64,000 nucleotides of DNA from Bradyrhizobium jicamae (GTDB lineage Bacteria > Pseudomonadota > Alphaproteobacteria > Rhizobiales > Xanthobacteraceae), in contig NZ_LLXZ01000087.1 of assembly GCF_001440395.1 (NCBI RefSeq), forward strand, positions 1 through 64,000. The letters are read 5' to 3'. The first letter of the stretch is position 1; every line of letters begins with the position of its first letter. Below the pieces are notes generated by a model. The model worked only from the letters and a program-made list of their open reading frames with translations, was not told the DNA's origin and did no database searches. Below, piece after piece: positions 1 through 9,249 of this stretch. A program made the position numbers and the translations under genes.

Positions 1-657
1 AGGCGCGGCAGCAGCAGCCGGAGCCGCACCCGCCGCCGGAGCAGCGGTGCCGGCAGCCGCAGCAGCCGCGGCAGCCTTCTGTTCTTCGGCGTAGCCGGAC
101 GGCGGCACGATGGTCACCAGCGTCGCGTCCTCACGCGACAGCGCCTTCACGCCCGCCGGCAGCTTGATGTCGGAGAGATGCAGCGAGTAGCTGATTTCCA
201 GCGCGCCGACATCGGCTTCGAGGTATTGCGGGATGTTATCGACTGAGCATTCGAGGTCGACGGTGTGGGTGACGATGTTGACGGTGCCGCCGCGCTTCAC
301 GCCGGGCGAGGTTTCGCCGTTGACGACGTGCAGGGGCACGCTGACGCGGATGGTGGCGCCTTCGCCGAGCCGCAGGAAGTCGACGTGCAGCGGAAAGTCC
401 TTCACCGGATCAAGGTGGAAGTCGCGCGGAATCACGCGGTGCTTCTTGCCCTCGAGATCGATGTCGAACAGCGTGGTCAGGAACCGACCGGCCAGGATGC
501 GCTGCCGGAGTTCCTTGTCGTCGACCGAAATGGTCACGGGGGGCTGGTTGTTGCCGTAGATCACTCCGGGCACTCTCCCGGCGCGACGCTCTGCCCGGGC
601 GGCCCCCTTGCCGCTCTGCGGACGCGCGGTCGCCTTCAATTCCTTGACGGTCGCCAT
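1..657 (-). CDS. rplY: 50S ribosomal protein L25/Ctc, 3' end cut by window edge
   Basis: This is the long (CTC/TL5) form of ribosomal protein L25, which binds 5S rRNA in the large subunit. The N-terminus (MATVKELKATARPQSGKGAA) and the following GRVPGVIYG stretch are typical of the L25 domain. A second beta domain follows, with NGETSPGVKRGGTV and LEADVGALEISYSLHLSDI. The last visible part is an alanine- and proline-rich tail, common in alphaproteobacterial L25. The 219 codons seen have no stop, so the gene runs off the left edge. The start ATG has an AAGGAC ribosome site 9-10 bases upstream. Confidence 0.95.
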   Translation of the reverse strand, partial: MATVKELKATARPQSGKGAARAERRAGRVPGVIYGNNQPPVTISVDDKELRQRILAGRFLTTLFDIDLEGKKHRVIPRDFHLDPVKDFPLHVDFLRLGEGATIRVSVPLHVVNGETSPGVKRGGTVNIVTHTVDLECSVDNIPQYLEADVGALEISYSLHLSDIKLPAGVKALSREDATLVTIVPPSGYAEEQKAAAAAAAAGTAAPAAGAAPAAAAAP

Positions 658-830
658 CGTGCTAAGTCCTTGTTTTCTAAAAAGTTAAAGGCCGCATCGC
701 GGCCCGTTGGCGTCCTACAGCAAGCCTCCAGGGGTGCGGGGGCTGCGGACGTGCCGGGCTTTTAGCCTCAAAGGGGTGAAATGACAAGGAAATGACGGGA
801 TTTTTCTTGGATTTACACTCTGGCTACCCG

Positions 831-916
831 TAGCCCGGATGGAGCGAAGCGCAAATCCGGGGGCCCACTTCCGCGGCGAGACTTTTCCCGGATTTCGCTT
901 CGCTCCATCCGGGCTA
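831..916. repeat. Intergenic palindrome, family A copy 1
   Basis: The two ends are inverted copies: TAGCCCGGATGGAGCGAAGC on the left and its complement, with GCTTCGCTCCATCCGGGCTA, on the right, around a short unlike centre. A second copy of the same element lies at 36028-36112. It sits in the gap between rplY and ubiK and carries no gene. Elements of this look are common between genes in Bradyrhizobium; the transcript would fold into a long hairpin. Confidence 0.9.
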
Positions 917-929
917 CTGGGCCATGCCC

Positions 930-1223
930 CTACCCGTCCGCCTTCGTGCTGCCGGCATCCGGCGCGGCGGGCGAAATGCCGAGCTTGGCTTCCAGGGCCG
1001 CGATCCGGCCCTTCAGCGCCTCGTTTTCCTCGCGCGCCAGGCGGGCCATGTCCTTGACCGCGTCGAACTCCTCGCGCTTGACGAGATCGAGGTCGCGCAG
1101 GATGCGTTCGGCCTGGTTGCGCATGACCGTATCGACCTCGCGCTTGACGCCCTGCGCGGCGCCGGCGGCGTCGTTCATCAAACGGCCGATCTCGTCGAAA
1201 AACCGATTGCTGGTCTGGGTCAT
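930..1223 (-). CDS. ubiK: UbiK-type accessory factor (BMFP domain)
   Basis: A 97-residue protein of the BMFP family (YqiC/UbiK in E. coli), which binds membranes, trimerises through its C-terminus and assists ubiquinone biosynthesis. The N-terminal half is amphipathic (NRFFDEIGRLMNDAAGAAQG), and residues about 50-82 form a heptad-rich coiled coil (LAREENEALKGRIAALEAKL). I chose the ATG giving MTQTSNRFF because the family starts there; a longer frame begins 12 codons upstream but adds unlike sequence. Identity is clear at family level; the exact role in this organism is inferred. Confidence 0.85.
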   Translation of the reverse strand: MTQTSNRFFDEIGRLMNDAAGAAQGVKREVDTVMRNQAERILRDLDLVKREEFDAVKDMARLAREENEALKGRIAALEAKLGISPAAPDAGSTKADG

Positions 1224-1407
1224 GTTAAAACGCTCCGGTCGCTGCAAATTGATCGTCACAAGACAATGGCAATCCCGGGAGAAACGTTCAAGAGCGCGGT
1301 TCAGGGCCCGACGTGACCGCTGCTCGCCTTGTCATGCTGCGGTTTCCTTGCAATCGTATCGAACACTTGAGCCAGCCCCCGGAATCACAAAGCAAAAAGA
1401 AACGCCC

Positions 1408-2142
1408 ATGATCGACCAGCAAATCGATATTGCGACCAAGGACGGCAAGACCACGACCTTCATCACCCATCCCGAACGCGGCGGGCCCTTCCCGGTCATC
1501 ATCTTCTACATGGACGCGCCGGCGATCCGCGAGGAACTGCGCGACATGGCGCGCCGCCTCGGCACATCGGGTTATTACGTGATGCTGCCCAACCTGTATT
1601 ACCGTTCAGGCGTCATGGAGCTGGGCCCGATCCCGCCGGATCCGGAGGCGCCCGAGCGCAAGCGGATGTTCAGCTACATGAACTCCATCAATATTCCGAT
1701 GGTGATGGAGGATACCAAGGCCCTGCTCGCCTTCGCCGAGACGCAAGAAGCGGCCAACACGAAGATCGTCGGCACCGTCGGCTACTGCATGAGCGGCCGC
1801 TACGCGGTTAACGCAGCGACGCAGTTTCCGGATCGCGTGAAGGCGGCGGCTTCCATCTACGGTACGCATCTTGCGACCGACCAGGCCGACAGCCCGCATC
1901 TCGCTGCAAGCAAGACCAAGGCCGAGCTGTATTTCGCCTGCGCCGAAACCGACATCTACGCGCCGCAGGAGATCATCGACAAGCTGAAGCAGGCGATGCA
2001 GGGAACGAAGAACGAGGTCGAGATCTTTCCCGACACCCATCACGGCTTCGCATTCCCGAAGCGGCCGGTCTATCACCGCGACGCCGCCGAGCGGCACTGG
2101 GAGCGGCTGTTGGCGCTCTATCACCGCAACCTCGCGCAGTAA
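1408..2142 (+). CDS. Dienelactone hydrolase family protein
   Basis: A 244-residue alpha/beta hydrolase of the dienelactone hydrolase (carboxymethylenebutenolidase) family. The cysteine nucleophile lies in GYCMSG (Cys127); the other triad members fit Asp182 (ETDIYAP) and the histidine of THHGF (about 212). Enzymes of this type open lactone rings, but many paralogues have unknown substrates, so no pathway is assigned. The start is the ATG of MIDQQIDIATKDG, which matches the usual N-terminus; the open frame extends upstream without family similarity. It lies 12 bases before lgt and may be co-transcribed with it. Confidence 0.88.
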   Translation: MIDQQIDIATKDGKTTTFITHPERGGPFPVIIFYMDAPAIREELRDMARRLGTSGYYVMLPNLYYRSGVMELGPIPPDPEAPERKRMFSYMNSINIPMVMEDTKALLAFAETQEAANTKIVGTVGYCMSGRYAVNAATQFPDRVKAAASIYGTHLATDQADSPHLAASKTKAELYFACAETDIYAPQEIIDKLKQAMQGTKNEVEIFPDTHHGFAFPKRPVYHRDAAERHWERLLALYHRNLAQ

Positions 2143-2154
2143 GCATCCCGCACG

Positions 2155-3009
2155 ATGCCCTTCCTCACCATTACCTTTCCGGAAATCGATCCGGTCGCCA
2201 TTTCGATCGGACCGCTCGCGATCCGATGGTATGCGCTGGCCTATATCTGCGGCATCGTGTTTGGATGGATCTATGCGCGCGCGCTGATCAGGAGCGAGAG
2301 ATTGTGGGGCGGGCCGGCGCCGATCGCGCCGGTGCAACTCGACGACTTCATTCTCTGGGTCACGCTTGGCATCATCATCGGCGGCCGCACCGGCTATGTG
2401 CTGTTCTATAATCCGGCCTTCTTCATCCAGAATCCTGCCGCCATTCTCAAACTATGGGAAGGCGGCATGTCCTTCCATGGCGGGTTTCTCGGCTGCGTCG
2501 CTGCGGTGATGCTGTTTGCGCTGAAGAACAACATCTCCATCCTGTCGCTTGGCGACATCACGACCGCGGTCGCGCCGATCGGAATATTCCTCGGGCGGCT
2601 CGCCAACTTCATCAAGGGCGAGTTGTGGGGACGAACGGCGGATGCCAGCGTGCCCTGGGCGATCGTGTTCCCCGATGGCGGGCCGCTGCCGCGTCACCCC
2701 AGCCAGCTCTACGAGGCCGGGCTCGAGGGCCTCCTGCTGTTTGCGGTTCTGGCTGTCATGGTCCGGATGGGTGCGCTGAAGCGGCCGGGCCTGATCCTCG
2801 GCAGCTTCATTGCGATCTACGCGCTTGCCCGCATCGCCAGCGAGTTTTTCCGCGAACCCGATCCCCAGCTCGGATTTTTGTGGGGCGGGCTGACCATGGG
2901 TATGCTGTTATCGGTGCCGATGATCATTGCCGGGGGCATCCTGATCATGATGGCATGGCGCCGCGGAACGCCGCAGCATATAGAGAAGTCGATTCAAGGC
3001 AGGCCGTGA
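2155..3009 (+). CDS. lgt: Prolipoprotein diacylglyceryl transferase
   Basis: Lgt transfers diacylglycerol from phosphatidylglycerol to the lipobox cysteine of prelipoproteins, the first step of lipoprotein maturation in the inner membrane. The 284-residue length and several membrane segments fit the family. Signature parts are present: the [10 protein letters not shown] start region, [11 protein letters not shown] with the conserved histidine, and [14 protein letters not shown], where the usual second asparagine is lysine. The stop codon overlaps the GTG start of the next gene, so translation is probably coupled. The lipoprotein signal peptidase gene lspA is also in this window, near 58 kb. 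Confidence 0.97.
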   Translation: MPFLTITFPEIDPVAISIGPLAIRWYALAYICGIVFGWIYARALIRSERLWGGPAPIAPVQLDDFILWVTLGIIIGGRTGYVLFYNPAFFIQNPAAILKLWEGGMSFHGGFLGCVAAVMLFALKNNISILSLGDITTAVAPIGIFLGRLANFIKGELWGRTADASVPWAIVFPDGGPLPRHPSQLYEAGLEGLLLFAVLAVMVRMGALKRPGLILGSFIAIYALARIASEFFREPDPQLGFLWGGLTMGMLLSVPMIIAGGILIMMAWRRGTPQHIEKSIQGRP

Positions 3010-4133
3010 CCGAATTTTCATCGTTGCAGGCGGAGATCCACAAGCTGATCAGATCGTCAGGACCGATGCCGGTCTGGCGATACATGGAGCTGTGCCTGAT
3101 GCATCCCGAGCACGGCTATTACGTGTCCCGCGATCCGCTGGGCCGTGAAGGCGATTTCACCACCGCACCCGAGGTCAGCCAGATGTTCGGCGAACTGCTC
3201 GGCCTGTGGGCAGCTTCGGTCTGGAAAGCGATCGGTTCGCCGCCGATGCTGCGGCTGGTCGAGCTCGGCCCCGGCCGCGGCACCATGATGGCGGACGTGC
3301 TGCGGGCGGTCCGGGTGCTGCCGCCGCTCTACCAGTCGCTCCACGTCCACCTCGTCGAGGTCAATCCGGTACTGCGCGAGAAGCAGCAAGCGACGCTATC
3401 TGGCGTGCGCAACATCACCTGGCATGACAACATCGACGACGTGCCCGGAGGCCCCGCAGTCATTCTCGCCAACGAATATTTCGACGTGCTGCCGATCCAT
3501 CAGGTGGTCAAGCGCGAGACCGGCTGGCACGAGCGCGTCGTCAACCTCGACGCCGATGGCAAGCTGGTATTCGGAGCCGCAGACGAGCCGATACCGCGCT
3601 TCGAGGTGCTGTTGCCGCCACTGGTGCGCGCGGCCCCGGTCGGCGCCGTGTTCGAATGGCGGCCGGACAATGAGATGATGAAGATCGCGACGCGGGTGCG
3701 CCACCAGGACGGCGCGGCACTGATCATCGATTACGGCCATGTGCGCAGCGACGCCGGTGATACTTTCCAGGCCATCGCCCGCCACAGCTTTGCCGATCCC
3801 CTGAAAAATCCGGGACAGGCCGACGTCACCGCCCATGTCGATTTCCAGGCGCTGGCGCGCGCGGCCGAAGACGTCGGCGCGCGCGTTCATGGACCGGTGA
3901 CGCAGGGCGAATTCCTCAAGCGGCTCGGGATCGAGACCCGGGCCGTCACGCTGATGGGAAAAACCACGCCAGAAATTTCCGCCGATATTTCCGCTGCGCT
4001 GAAGCGCCTGACAGACAGCGGCCGCGGCGGCATGGGATCGATGTTCAAGGTGATTGCGGTCACCGAACCCAATCTCACCGCGGTTGCCGGTCTCAGCGAC
4101 GAACCGCCGGCGCCCGGAGAAGAGACGGAATGA
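3006..4133 (+). CDS. MidA/NDUFAF7-like SAM-dependent methyltransferase
   Basis: A 375-residue class I methyltransferase of the COG1565 family, related to mitochondrial NDUFAF7/MidA, which methylates an arginine of a complex I subunit. The family motif [17 protein letters not shown] is present near residues 45-65, followed by the SAM-binding ELGPGRG. The GTG start overlaps the lgt stop (GTGA), and its own TGA overlaps the ATG of pgeF, so lgt-midA-pgeF are one tight transcription unit. The NDUFAF7-like role in complex I assembly is inference; the substrate in bacteria is not certain. Confidence 0.9.
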   Translation: MTEFSSLQAEIHKLIRSSGPMPVWRYMELCLMHPEHGYYVSRDPLGREGDFTTAPEVSQMFGELLGLWAASVWKAIGSPPMLRLVELGPGRGTMMADVLRAVRVLPPLYQSLHVHLVEVNPVLREKQQATLSGVRNITWHDNIDDVPGGPAVILANEYFDVLPIHQVVKRETGWHERVVNLDADGKLVFGAADEPIPRFEVLLPPLVRAAPVGAVFEWRPDNEMMKIATRVRHQDGAALIIDYGHVRSDAGDTFQAIARHSFADPLKNPGQADVTAHVDFQALARAAEDVGARVHGPVTQGEFLKRLGIETRAVTLMGKTTPEISADISAALKRLTDSGRGGMGSMFKVIAVTEPNLTAVAGLSDEPPAPGEETE

Positions 4134-4897
4134 TGTTCGGATCATCGCTACTGTCAGCCATTCCCGGCCTGCGCCACGCCTTCTTCACCCGCGAGGGCGG
4201 GGTATCCGGTGGAGTTTATGAGGGCCTCAATGGCGGTCTCGGCTCGAACGACGATCCGGCTCATGTCGCCGAAAACCGCCGCCGGATGGCCGAGCAGATG
4301 GGCGTTGCGCCCGAGCGCCTTCTCAGTGTGCACCAGATCCACTCGCCCGATGTCGTGGTGGCGACCGGACCATGGCAAGGCGACAAGCCACGCGCCGACG
4401 CGCTCGTCACCCGCACCGAAGGGATCGCGATCGGCGTCACCGCCGCGGATTGCGGCCCGATCCTGTTTGCCGACGCCAGCGCACGCGTCATTGGCGCGGC
4501 GCATGCCGGCTGGAAAGGCGCGCTGACCGGCGTGCTGGAATCCACCATCGAGGCGATGGAGAAACTCGGCGCCGACCGCTCCGGCATCGTCGCCGCCATC
4601 GGCCCGCTGATCCGCCAGCATTCCTATGAAGTCGGCAGCGAATTCGTCGAGCGCTTCATCGATGCCGACGCGGAGAATGGCGTATTCTTCATCCCCTCGG
4701 TTCGATCAGGCCATGCCATGTTCGACCTTGCCGGATTCATCCGCATGCGGCTGGAAAATGCCGGCATCCTGATGATCGACGACATCGGCGTCGATACCTA
4801 TTCCGACGAGCGCTTCTACAGCTACCGCCGCTCGGTGCATCGCAAGGAGCCGGACTACGGCCGCCACGTCCACGCGATCGCGCTGGCCGCAGAGTAA
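4130..4897 (+). CDS. pgeF: Peptidoglycan editing factor PgeF (laccase domain)
   Basis: A 255-residue protein of the YfiH/PgeF family, once called polyphenol oxidase, now known to remove misincorporated L-serine from peptidoglycan precursors in E. coli. The zinc ligands fit: His71 in HQIHS, Cys108 in ADCGPIL and His125 in AAHAGWKG. The AIGPLIRQHSYEVG segment corresponds to the usual IGPCI..YEV region but lacks its cysteine. ATGA overlap with the upstream methyltransferase supports the start and coupling. Confidence 0.93.
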   Translation: MMFGSSLLSAIPGLRHAFFTREGGVSGGVYEGLNGGLGSNDDPAHVAENRRRMAEQMGVAPERLLSVHQIHSPDVVVATGPWQGDKPRADALVTRTEGIAIGVTAADCGPILFADASARVIGAAHAGWKGALTGVLESTIEAMEKLGADRSGIVAAIGPLIRQHSYEVGSEFVERFIDADAENGVFFIPSVRSGHAMFDLAGFIRMRLENAGILMIDDIGVDTYSDERFYSYRRSVHRKEPDYGRHVHAIALAAE

Positions 4898-4900
4898 TTT

Positions 4901-5902
4901 CTATTTCACCTTCAACACGACCTTGCCGCGCGCCCGGCCCGCTTCGAGATAAGTGAGCGCATCGGGCAACTGCTCGAAGGCAAATTCGCGATCGATCACC
5001 GGCTTGATCGCGCTGTCCTCAACCAGCCCGGCGATCTCGCGCAGTTGATCGCCGCTCGGCTCGGTGAAAAACCAGCAATAGGTCGCACCGGCTTCAGTGC
5101 TCGCGGCATAGACCTTCCGGTTCATCAGCCAGACCGCCGCGCGGACCAGCCAGCCTGCGCCCTCGCGGCGGGCGAAATCCCGGTCGGGCGGACCGCTCAG
5201 CGAGATCACGGCGCCGCCCCGCTTCACCACTTTGAAGGCATCGACCGTGAATGCGCCGCCGAGCGTGTCGTATACGATGTCGTAGCCGCCGCCCGCATCG
5301 AGATAGTTTTCGCGGTCATAGGCAATGACCCTGTCGGCGCCGAGCGATTTGACGAAATCGGCATTCTTCGAACTCGTGGTCGTGGTGACCTCGAGGCCGA
5401 GATGCCTGGCGTACTGGACCGCGAACGTGCCGATGCCGCCGGCGCCGGCGTGGATCAGGATACGCTGGCCGGCGCGCGCCTTGACGCGCGCAAATCCCTG
5501 CAACGTCGTCAGCCCCACCAGCGGCAGCGCCGCGGCTTCGGTATGCGAGATAGCCGTCGGCTTCCGGGCCACAAATTGCTCCGGCAGCGCGACCCTTTCG
5601 GCAAAGGTGCCGATGGTCTCGCGCGAGGCGCGTGCATAGACCACGTCGCCCGGCTTGAAACGGGTGGCACGCGCCCCCGCCGACAGCACGACGCCGCTGG
5701 CATCGAACCCGAACGGGCGCGGCAGCTGATATTTCGAAACGCGTTTCAGGTCGCCATGCACGATCTTAAAGTCGATCGGATTGAGGCTGGCGGCATGGAT
5801 TTCGATCAGAACGTCGTCAGGGCCCGGGACCGGATCGGCGAGTTCGGCAAGGCGGACATGGTCGGCGACCGCGCCATAACCGTCGAGAACGAAGGCTCGC
5901 AT
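4901..5902 (-). CDS. Zinc-free MDR-family NAD(P)-dependent oxidoreductase
   Basis: A 333-residue medium-chain dehydrogenase/reductase resembling NADPH:quinone reductases. The GroES-like N-terminal half starts MRAFVLDGYG and includes SLNPIDFKIVHGD; the Rossmann half has the nucleotide-binding HAGAGGIGTFAVQYARHLG near residues 150-170 and ends GRARGKVVLKVK. The structural and catalytic zinc cysteines of alcohol dehydrogenases are absent. It converges with pgeF, only 3 bases separating the stops. The substrate cannot be told from the sequence. Confidence 0.88.
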   Translation of the reverse strand: MRAFVLDGYGAVADHVRLAELADPVPGPDDVLIEIHAASLNPIDFKIVHGDLKRVSKYQLPRPFGFDASGVVLSAGARATRFKPGDVVYARASRETIGTFAERVALPEQFVARKPTAISHTEAAALPLVGLTTLQGFARVKARAGQRILIHAGAGGIGTFAVQYARHLGLEVTTTTSSKNADFVKSLGADRVIAYDRENYLDAGGGYDIVYDTLGGAFTVDAFKVVKRGGAVISLSGPPDRDFARREGAGWLVRAAVWLMNRKVYAASTEAGATYCWFFTEPSGDQLREIAGLVEDSAIKPVIDREFAFEQLPDALTYLEAGRARGKVVLKVK

Positions 5903-6036
5903 CGATCAATCCTGCGGGGCTGAACAATTCTGGCAACAACAAGGTGAACGGGGACGAGCACGACTTAATCTTTTTGGTGAGCCGGTGCGTCCGCTGCCCT
6001 AGACCTTAACACATTTTAACGATATCGCAGGGAGCA

Positions 6037-6663
6037 ATGAGGAACTCCCTGACCGCTTCGTGCCTGCAAGCCCCGCGTGCCATGATCGCCGCGGCGCTGC
6101 TTGCCGTTTTTTCCTGCGCGCTCGGCGGCTGCGCAGGCGGCGGCGCGACGGGCAGCGCGTCCTACGCGATGGCAACGAGCGCGGGTAGCGGGCCCACCGT
6201 GGCGTTCGAATCGATCGACGGTCCGCCGCCGCAGGTGTTCGACCGCATGGTCAGTGTGCTCGACAGCGAATCGAAGCTGCGCAACCTGTCGATCGTTTCT
6301 CGCGAAGGCGGTGCTTCCTATCGCGTGCGTAGCTATCTCTCGGCGCAGGTGGTTCGCGGCAAGACCGTGATCGCCTGGGTTTGGGACGTGTACGACAACA
6401 ACCAGCAGCGTGCGCTGCGGCTTTCCGGCGAAGAAGCCACCGGCAAGGCCAACCGCGACGCCTGGGCGGCGGCCGACGACCTGGTCTTGCGCAAAATCGC
6501 GCAGGCCGGTTTCAGCGGTCTCGCCGGCATGGTTAACGGAACCCCCGATGCGGCGCCTGCGCCGGCCCCGGAGCGCCGCGGTCCCGCAGTCGCGAGTGTG
6601 GAAGAGACGGCACCCGCCCAGGGTGCCGTGAGCGTGATGGCGCTGGGCTACAGCGCCCAATAA
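6037..6663 (+). CDS. Hypothetical lipoprotein
   Basis: A 208-residue protein I do not recognise. The N-terminus is a lipoprotein signal: a basic start, the hydrophobic run MIAAALLAVFSCAL, then the lipobox LGGC near residue 31, followed by a glycine-rich linker. The mature part has a mixed alpha/beta look (ESIDGPPPQVFDRMVSVLD, YRVRSYLSAQVVRGKTVIAWVWDVYD) and a proline-rich C-terminal third. An AGGGAGCA ribosome site precedes the ATG. A hairpin with a T-run just after the stop suggests the gene is its own transcription unit. Envelope location is inferred from the lipobox. Confidence 0.75.
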   Translation: MRNSLTASCLQAPRAMIAAALLAVFSCALGGCAGGGATGSASYAMATSAGSGPTVAFESIDGPPPQVFDRMVSVLDSESKLRNLSIVSREGGASYRVRSYLSAQVVRGKTVIAWVWDVYDNNQQRALRLSGEEATGKANRDAWAAADDLVLRKIAQAGFSGLAGMVNGTPDAAPAPAPERRGPAVASVEETAPAQGAVSVMALGYSAQ

Positions 6664-6665
6664 TT

Positions 6666-6698
6666 GGCCCCGGAATAGTCCGGGAACGGCCTATTTTT
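6666..6698 (+). terminator. Likely intrinsic terminator of the lipoprotein gene
   Basis: Three bases after the stop, GGCC and CCGG segments pair with CCGG and GGCC downstream to form a GC-rich hairpin, followed at once by TATTTTT. This is the usual shape of a rho-independent terminator on the plus strand. Confidence 0.55.
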
Positions 6699-6831
6699 CG
6701 CCGGGAAAACCGGGGCGACGGGTTGCCAGCCGAGCCACCTGCCTGATATCTCCTCGCTCATCAAAACGCGCCGGTTCCCGAGGATTTCTATGCTGAACGT
6801 CGTATCCAGCAAGGCGCGAGGAGAAGCGTCA

Positions 6832-7785
6832 ATGGCGGCCAAGAACGGCTCGATCAAGCTGGTCGCCGGCAATTCCAACCCCGCGCTGGCCCAGGAAATC
6901 TCAAACTGGCTGCATATGCCGCTGACCAAGGCGACGGTCCGCCGGTTTGCGGACATGGAAATCTTCGTCGAGATCCAGGAAAACGTCCGCGGCTCGGACG
7001 TCTATATCATCCAGTCGACGTCGTTTCCCGCCAACGACCACCTGATGGAACTCCTGATCATCACCGATGCGCTCCGCCGGGCTTCCGCGCGCCGCATCAC
7101 CGCGGTGATTCCCTATTTCGGCTACGCCCGGCAGGATCGCAAGGTCGGCTCACGCGCACCGATTTCGGCCAAGCTGGTGGCAAACCTGATCACCCATGCC
7201 GGCGTCGACCGCGTCATGACGCTCGACCTGCATGCCGCCCAGATCCAGGGCTTCTTCGATATTCCGACCGACAACCTCTTCGCTTCGCCGGTGATGGTGC
7301 GCGACATCAAGGAACGCTTCGACCTCGCCAACTTGATGGTGGTGTCGCCTGACGTCGGCGGCGTGGTGCGCGCGCGCGGGCTTGCCAAGCGCATCAACAC
7401 TTCGCTTGCCATCATCGACAAGCGCCGCGAGCGCGCCGGCGAATCCGAGGTCATGAACGTGATCGGCGACGTCGCCGGATTCACATGCATCCTGATCGAC
7501 GACATCGTCGATTCCGGCGGCACGCTGGTGAACGCCGCCGATGCGCTGCTCGCCAACGGCGCCAAGGACGTCTACGCCTACATTTCCCACGGCGTGCTGT
7601 CCGGCGGCGCAGCCGCGCGCATCGCCAGCTCGCGGCTGAAGGAACTCGTCATCACCGATTCGATCCTGCCGACCGAGGCCGTCACCAAGGCGCCCAACAT
7701 CCGCACGCTCTCGATCGCGCCGCTGATCGCGGAAGCGATCAGCCGCACCGCGGCTGAAGAATCGGTGTCCAGCCTGTTCGATTGA
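6832..7785 (+). CDS. prs: Ribose-phosphate pyrophosphokinase
   Basis: PRPP synthetase makes phosphoribosyl pyrophosphate from ribose 5-phosphate and ATP for purine, pyrimidine, histidine, tryptophan and NAD synthesis. The 317-residue length is standard. Visible motifs are KLVAGNSN at the N-terminus, the [26 protein letters not shown]/ribose region split across residues 82-103, [16 protein letters not shown] (172-187) and the PRPP loop [13 protein letters not shown] (219-231). I use the ATG after GCGAGGAGAAGCGTCA, which gives the family's usual N-terminus; an upstream ATG would add 14 unlike residues. Confidence 0.96.
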   Translation: MAAKNGSIKLVAGNSNPALAQEISNWLHMPLTKATVRRFADMEIFVEIQENVRGSDVYIIQSTSFPANDHLMELLIITDALRRASARRITAVIPYFGYARQDRKVGSRAPISAKLVANLITHAGVDRVMTLDLHAAQIQGFFDIPTDNLFASPVMVRDIKERFDLANLMVVSPDVGGVVRARGLAKRINTSLAIIDKRRERAGESEVMNVIGDVAGFTCILIDDIVDSGGTLVNAADALLANGAKDVYAYISHGVLSGGAAARIASSRLKELVITDSILPTEAVTKAPNIRTLSIAPLIAEAISRTAAEESVSSLFD

Positions 7786-7794
7786 GCCGGCTTC

Positions 7795-7880
7795 GTAGGG
7801 TGGGCAAAGCGCAGCATGCCCACCATCCCTCCGCGAATCCTTGCTTCAATGGTGGGCACGCTTCGCTTTGCCCACCCTAC
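7795..7880. repeat. Intergenic palindrome, family B copy 1
   Basis: The ends are inverted copies: GTAGGGTGGGCAAAGCG on the left and CGCTTTGCCCACCCTAC on the right, with an inner pair GCCCACCAT / ATGGTGGGC. A second copy lies at 27415-27503. It separates the convergent prs and SDR genes and could act as a two-way hairpin terminator, though it has no T-run. Confidence 0.9.
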
Positions 7881-7886
7881 GGCGCC

Positions 7887-8696
7887 TCATTCAAATCCCG
7901 GCCGCGGCACTAAATTCATCAGCATATTGGCATAGCCGCCATCGACCATGATCTCGTCGCCGTTGACGTAGGACGCGCGGTCGCTTGCAAGGAACAGGAT
8001 CGCGTCTGCCATATCCTGCGGCATGCCGACCCGCCGCAGCGGCACCACGGCGGAGCGTCGCTCGGTCACGCCCGGCGTATCGTAGAAGGCCTGGCTCATC
8101 GGCGTGATCACCATGCCGGGACTGACGACATTGCTGCGGATGCCGTGCGGCCCCCATTCATTGGCGAGCTGCCGCGACAGCATGATCACGCCGGCCTTGC
8201 TGACGCTGTAGGCGCCGCTCTGCCCCTGCGCATTGCTGCCGGCAATCGACGAGACGTGAACGAGGCTGCCGCGGCCATGCGCGCGCATCTGCCGGCCGAA
8301 CACCTGCGCGCAAAGGAAGTAGCCGGTCAGGTTGACGGAGAGAACGGCGTTCCACTCGGCAAGCGTCAGGGTGTCGAGCGCGCCGGGCCGCAGCACGGCG
8401 GCGGTGTTGACCAGCACATCACATGGCCCCAGCGATTTCTCGATCGTCGCGGATGCCGCCGTAACGCTCGCGACATCAGAAGTGTCACAGCGGGCGATGA
8501 CGTTATCAGCGCCAAGCTTGCCGAGTTCGGCGCGCGTCACCTCAAGACCGCCTTCATCGAGATCGATGGCGGCAACACGGGCACCGGCCTGGGCCAGGCT
8601 GAGGGCAGTGGCACGCCCAATGCCGCCGCCTCCGCCCGTCACCACGCAGACGCGGCCGGACAGGCCGAGCCAATCGGAAGATTTCTGTTCGGCCAT
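7887..8696 (-). CDS. Short-chain dehydrogenase/reductase (SDR)
   Basis: A 269-residue classical SDR. The cofactor motif TGGGGGIGRA lies near residues 19-28, NTAAVLRPG matches the NNAG region, and the catalytic serine, tyrosine and lysine fit HVSSIAG followed by YSVSK. The C-terminus has the conserved DRASYVNGDEIMVDGGY stretch. The start at MAEQKSSDW follows the alignment of the Rossmann fold. It lies 82 bases downstream of coxG on the same strand, so it may be read through from the cox operon, but nothing in the family links it to CO oxidation. Confidence 0.87.
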   Translation of the reverse strand: MAEQKSSDWLGLSGRVCVVTGGGGGIGRATALSLAQAGARVAAIDLDEGGLEVTRAELGKLGADNVIARCDTSDVASVTAASATIEKSLGPCDVLVNTAAVLRPGALDTLTLAEWNAVLSVNLTGYFLCAQVFGRQMRAHGRGSLVHVSSIAGSNAQGQSGAYSVSKAGVIMLSRQLANEWGPHGIRSNVVSPGMVITPMSQAFYDTPGVTERRSAVVPLRRVGMPQDMADAILFLASDRASYVNGDEIMVDGGYANMLMNLVPRPGFE

Positions 8697-8778
8697 GACG
8701 TCCGCACGCTCCCATCCAGTGACACGACTGGCGGCAGCATAGCGGAAAGCCTGTCCGGATCGAGAGATGATTCCGGCG

Positions 8779-9240
8779 CTAGACGCCGGCCGCGACGTTC
8801 TTCCCGACCACCTCGCCGAACGATTTGAAGAATTCGGCTGCAAGCTTTCTTGCGGTGGAATCGATCAGGCGCGCGCCGAGTTGCGCAAGCTTGCCACCGA
8901 TCTGCGCGTCGACGTCGTAGTGCAGCACCGTGATGTCAGGCGCCTCGGATTCGAGGCGCACGAGCGCGCCGCCCTTGGCGAATCCGGCCACCCCGCCGGA
9001 GCCCTCGCCTGAAATGCGGTAGCTGTTGGGCGGATCGAGATCGGACAGGGTCACCTTGCCGCCAAAAGTCGCCTTCACAGGCCCGACCTTGAACACGACG
9101 GTCGCGGTCATCTCGGTGGGCGAGGACATGTCGAGGGACTGACAGCCGGGGATGCATTGCTTCAGAATCTCGGGATCGTTGAGTGCGGCCCAGACCTCTT
9201 GCTTCGAGGCCGGGATGCGCTGGCTGTCGTTCATCTGCAT
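8779..9240 (-). CDS. coxG: CoxG-like SRPBCC protein of the CO dehydrogenase cluster
   Basis: A 153-residue protein of the CoxG (carbon monoxide dehydrogenase subunit G) family with a START/SRPBCC fold. Family features are the N-terminal QRIPASKQEVWAALNDPEILKQCIPG pattern (split here into ASKQEVWAALNDPEIL and KQCIPGC) and the central GEGSGGVAGFAKGGALVRL region. In Oligotropha, CoxG is linked to membrane attachment of CO dehydrogenase. It follows the XdhC-like gene by 9 bases, consistent with one operon. It ends with a hydrophobic, glycine- and valine-rich segment (FGEVVGKNVAAGV). Confidence 0.9.
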   Translation of the reverse strand: MQMNDSQRIPASKQEVWAALNDPEILKQCIPGCQSLDMSSPTEMTATVVFKVGPVKATFGGKVTLSDLDPPNSYRISGEGSGGVAGFAKGGALVRLESEAPDITVLHYDVDAQIGGKLAQLGARLIDSTARKLAAEFFKSFGEVVGKNVAAGV

Positions 9241-9249
9241 GGTCAGTCC

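Noticed and set aside
1606..2337. A 243-codon minus-strand frame opposite the dienelactone hydrolase and lgt genes
   Set aside because: Antisense to two clear genes, with no motif and no ribosome site.
6006..6020. CtrA-like TTAA...TTAAC upstream of the lipoprotein gene
   Set aside because: The spacer is six bases rather than seven, so the two half-sites are out of phase with the consensus.
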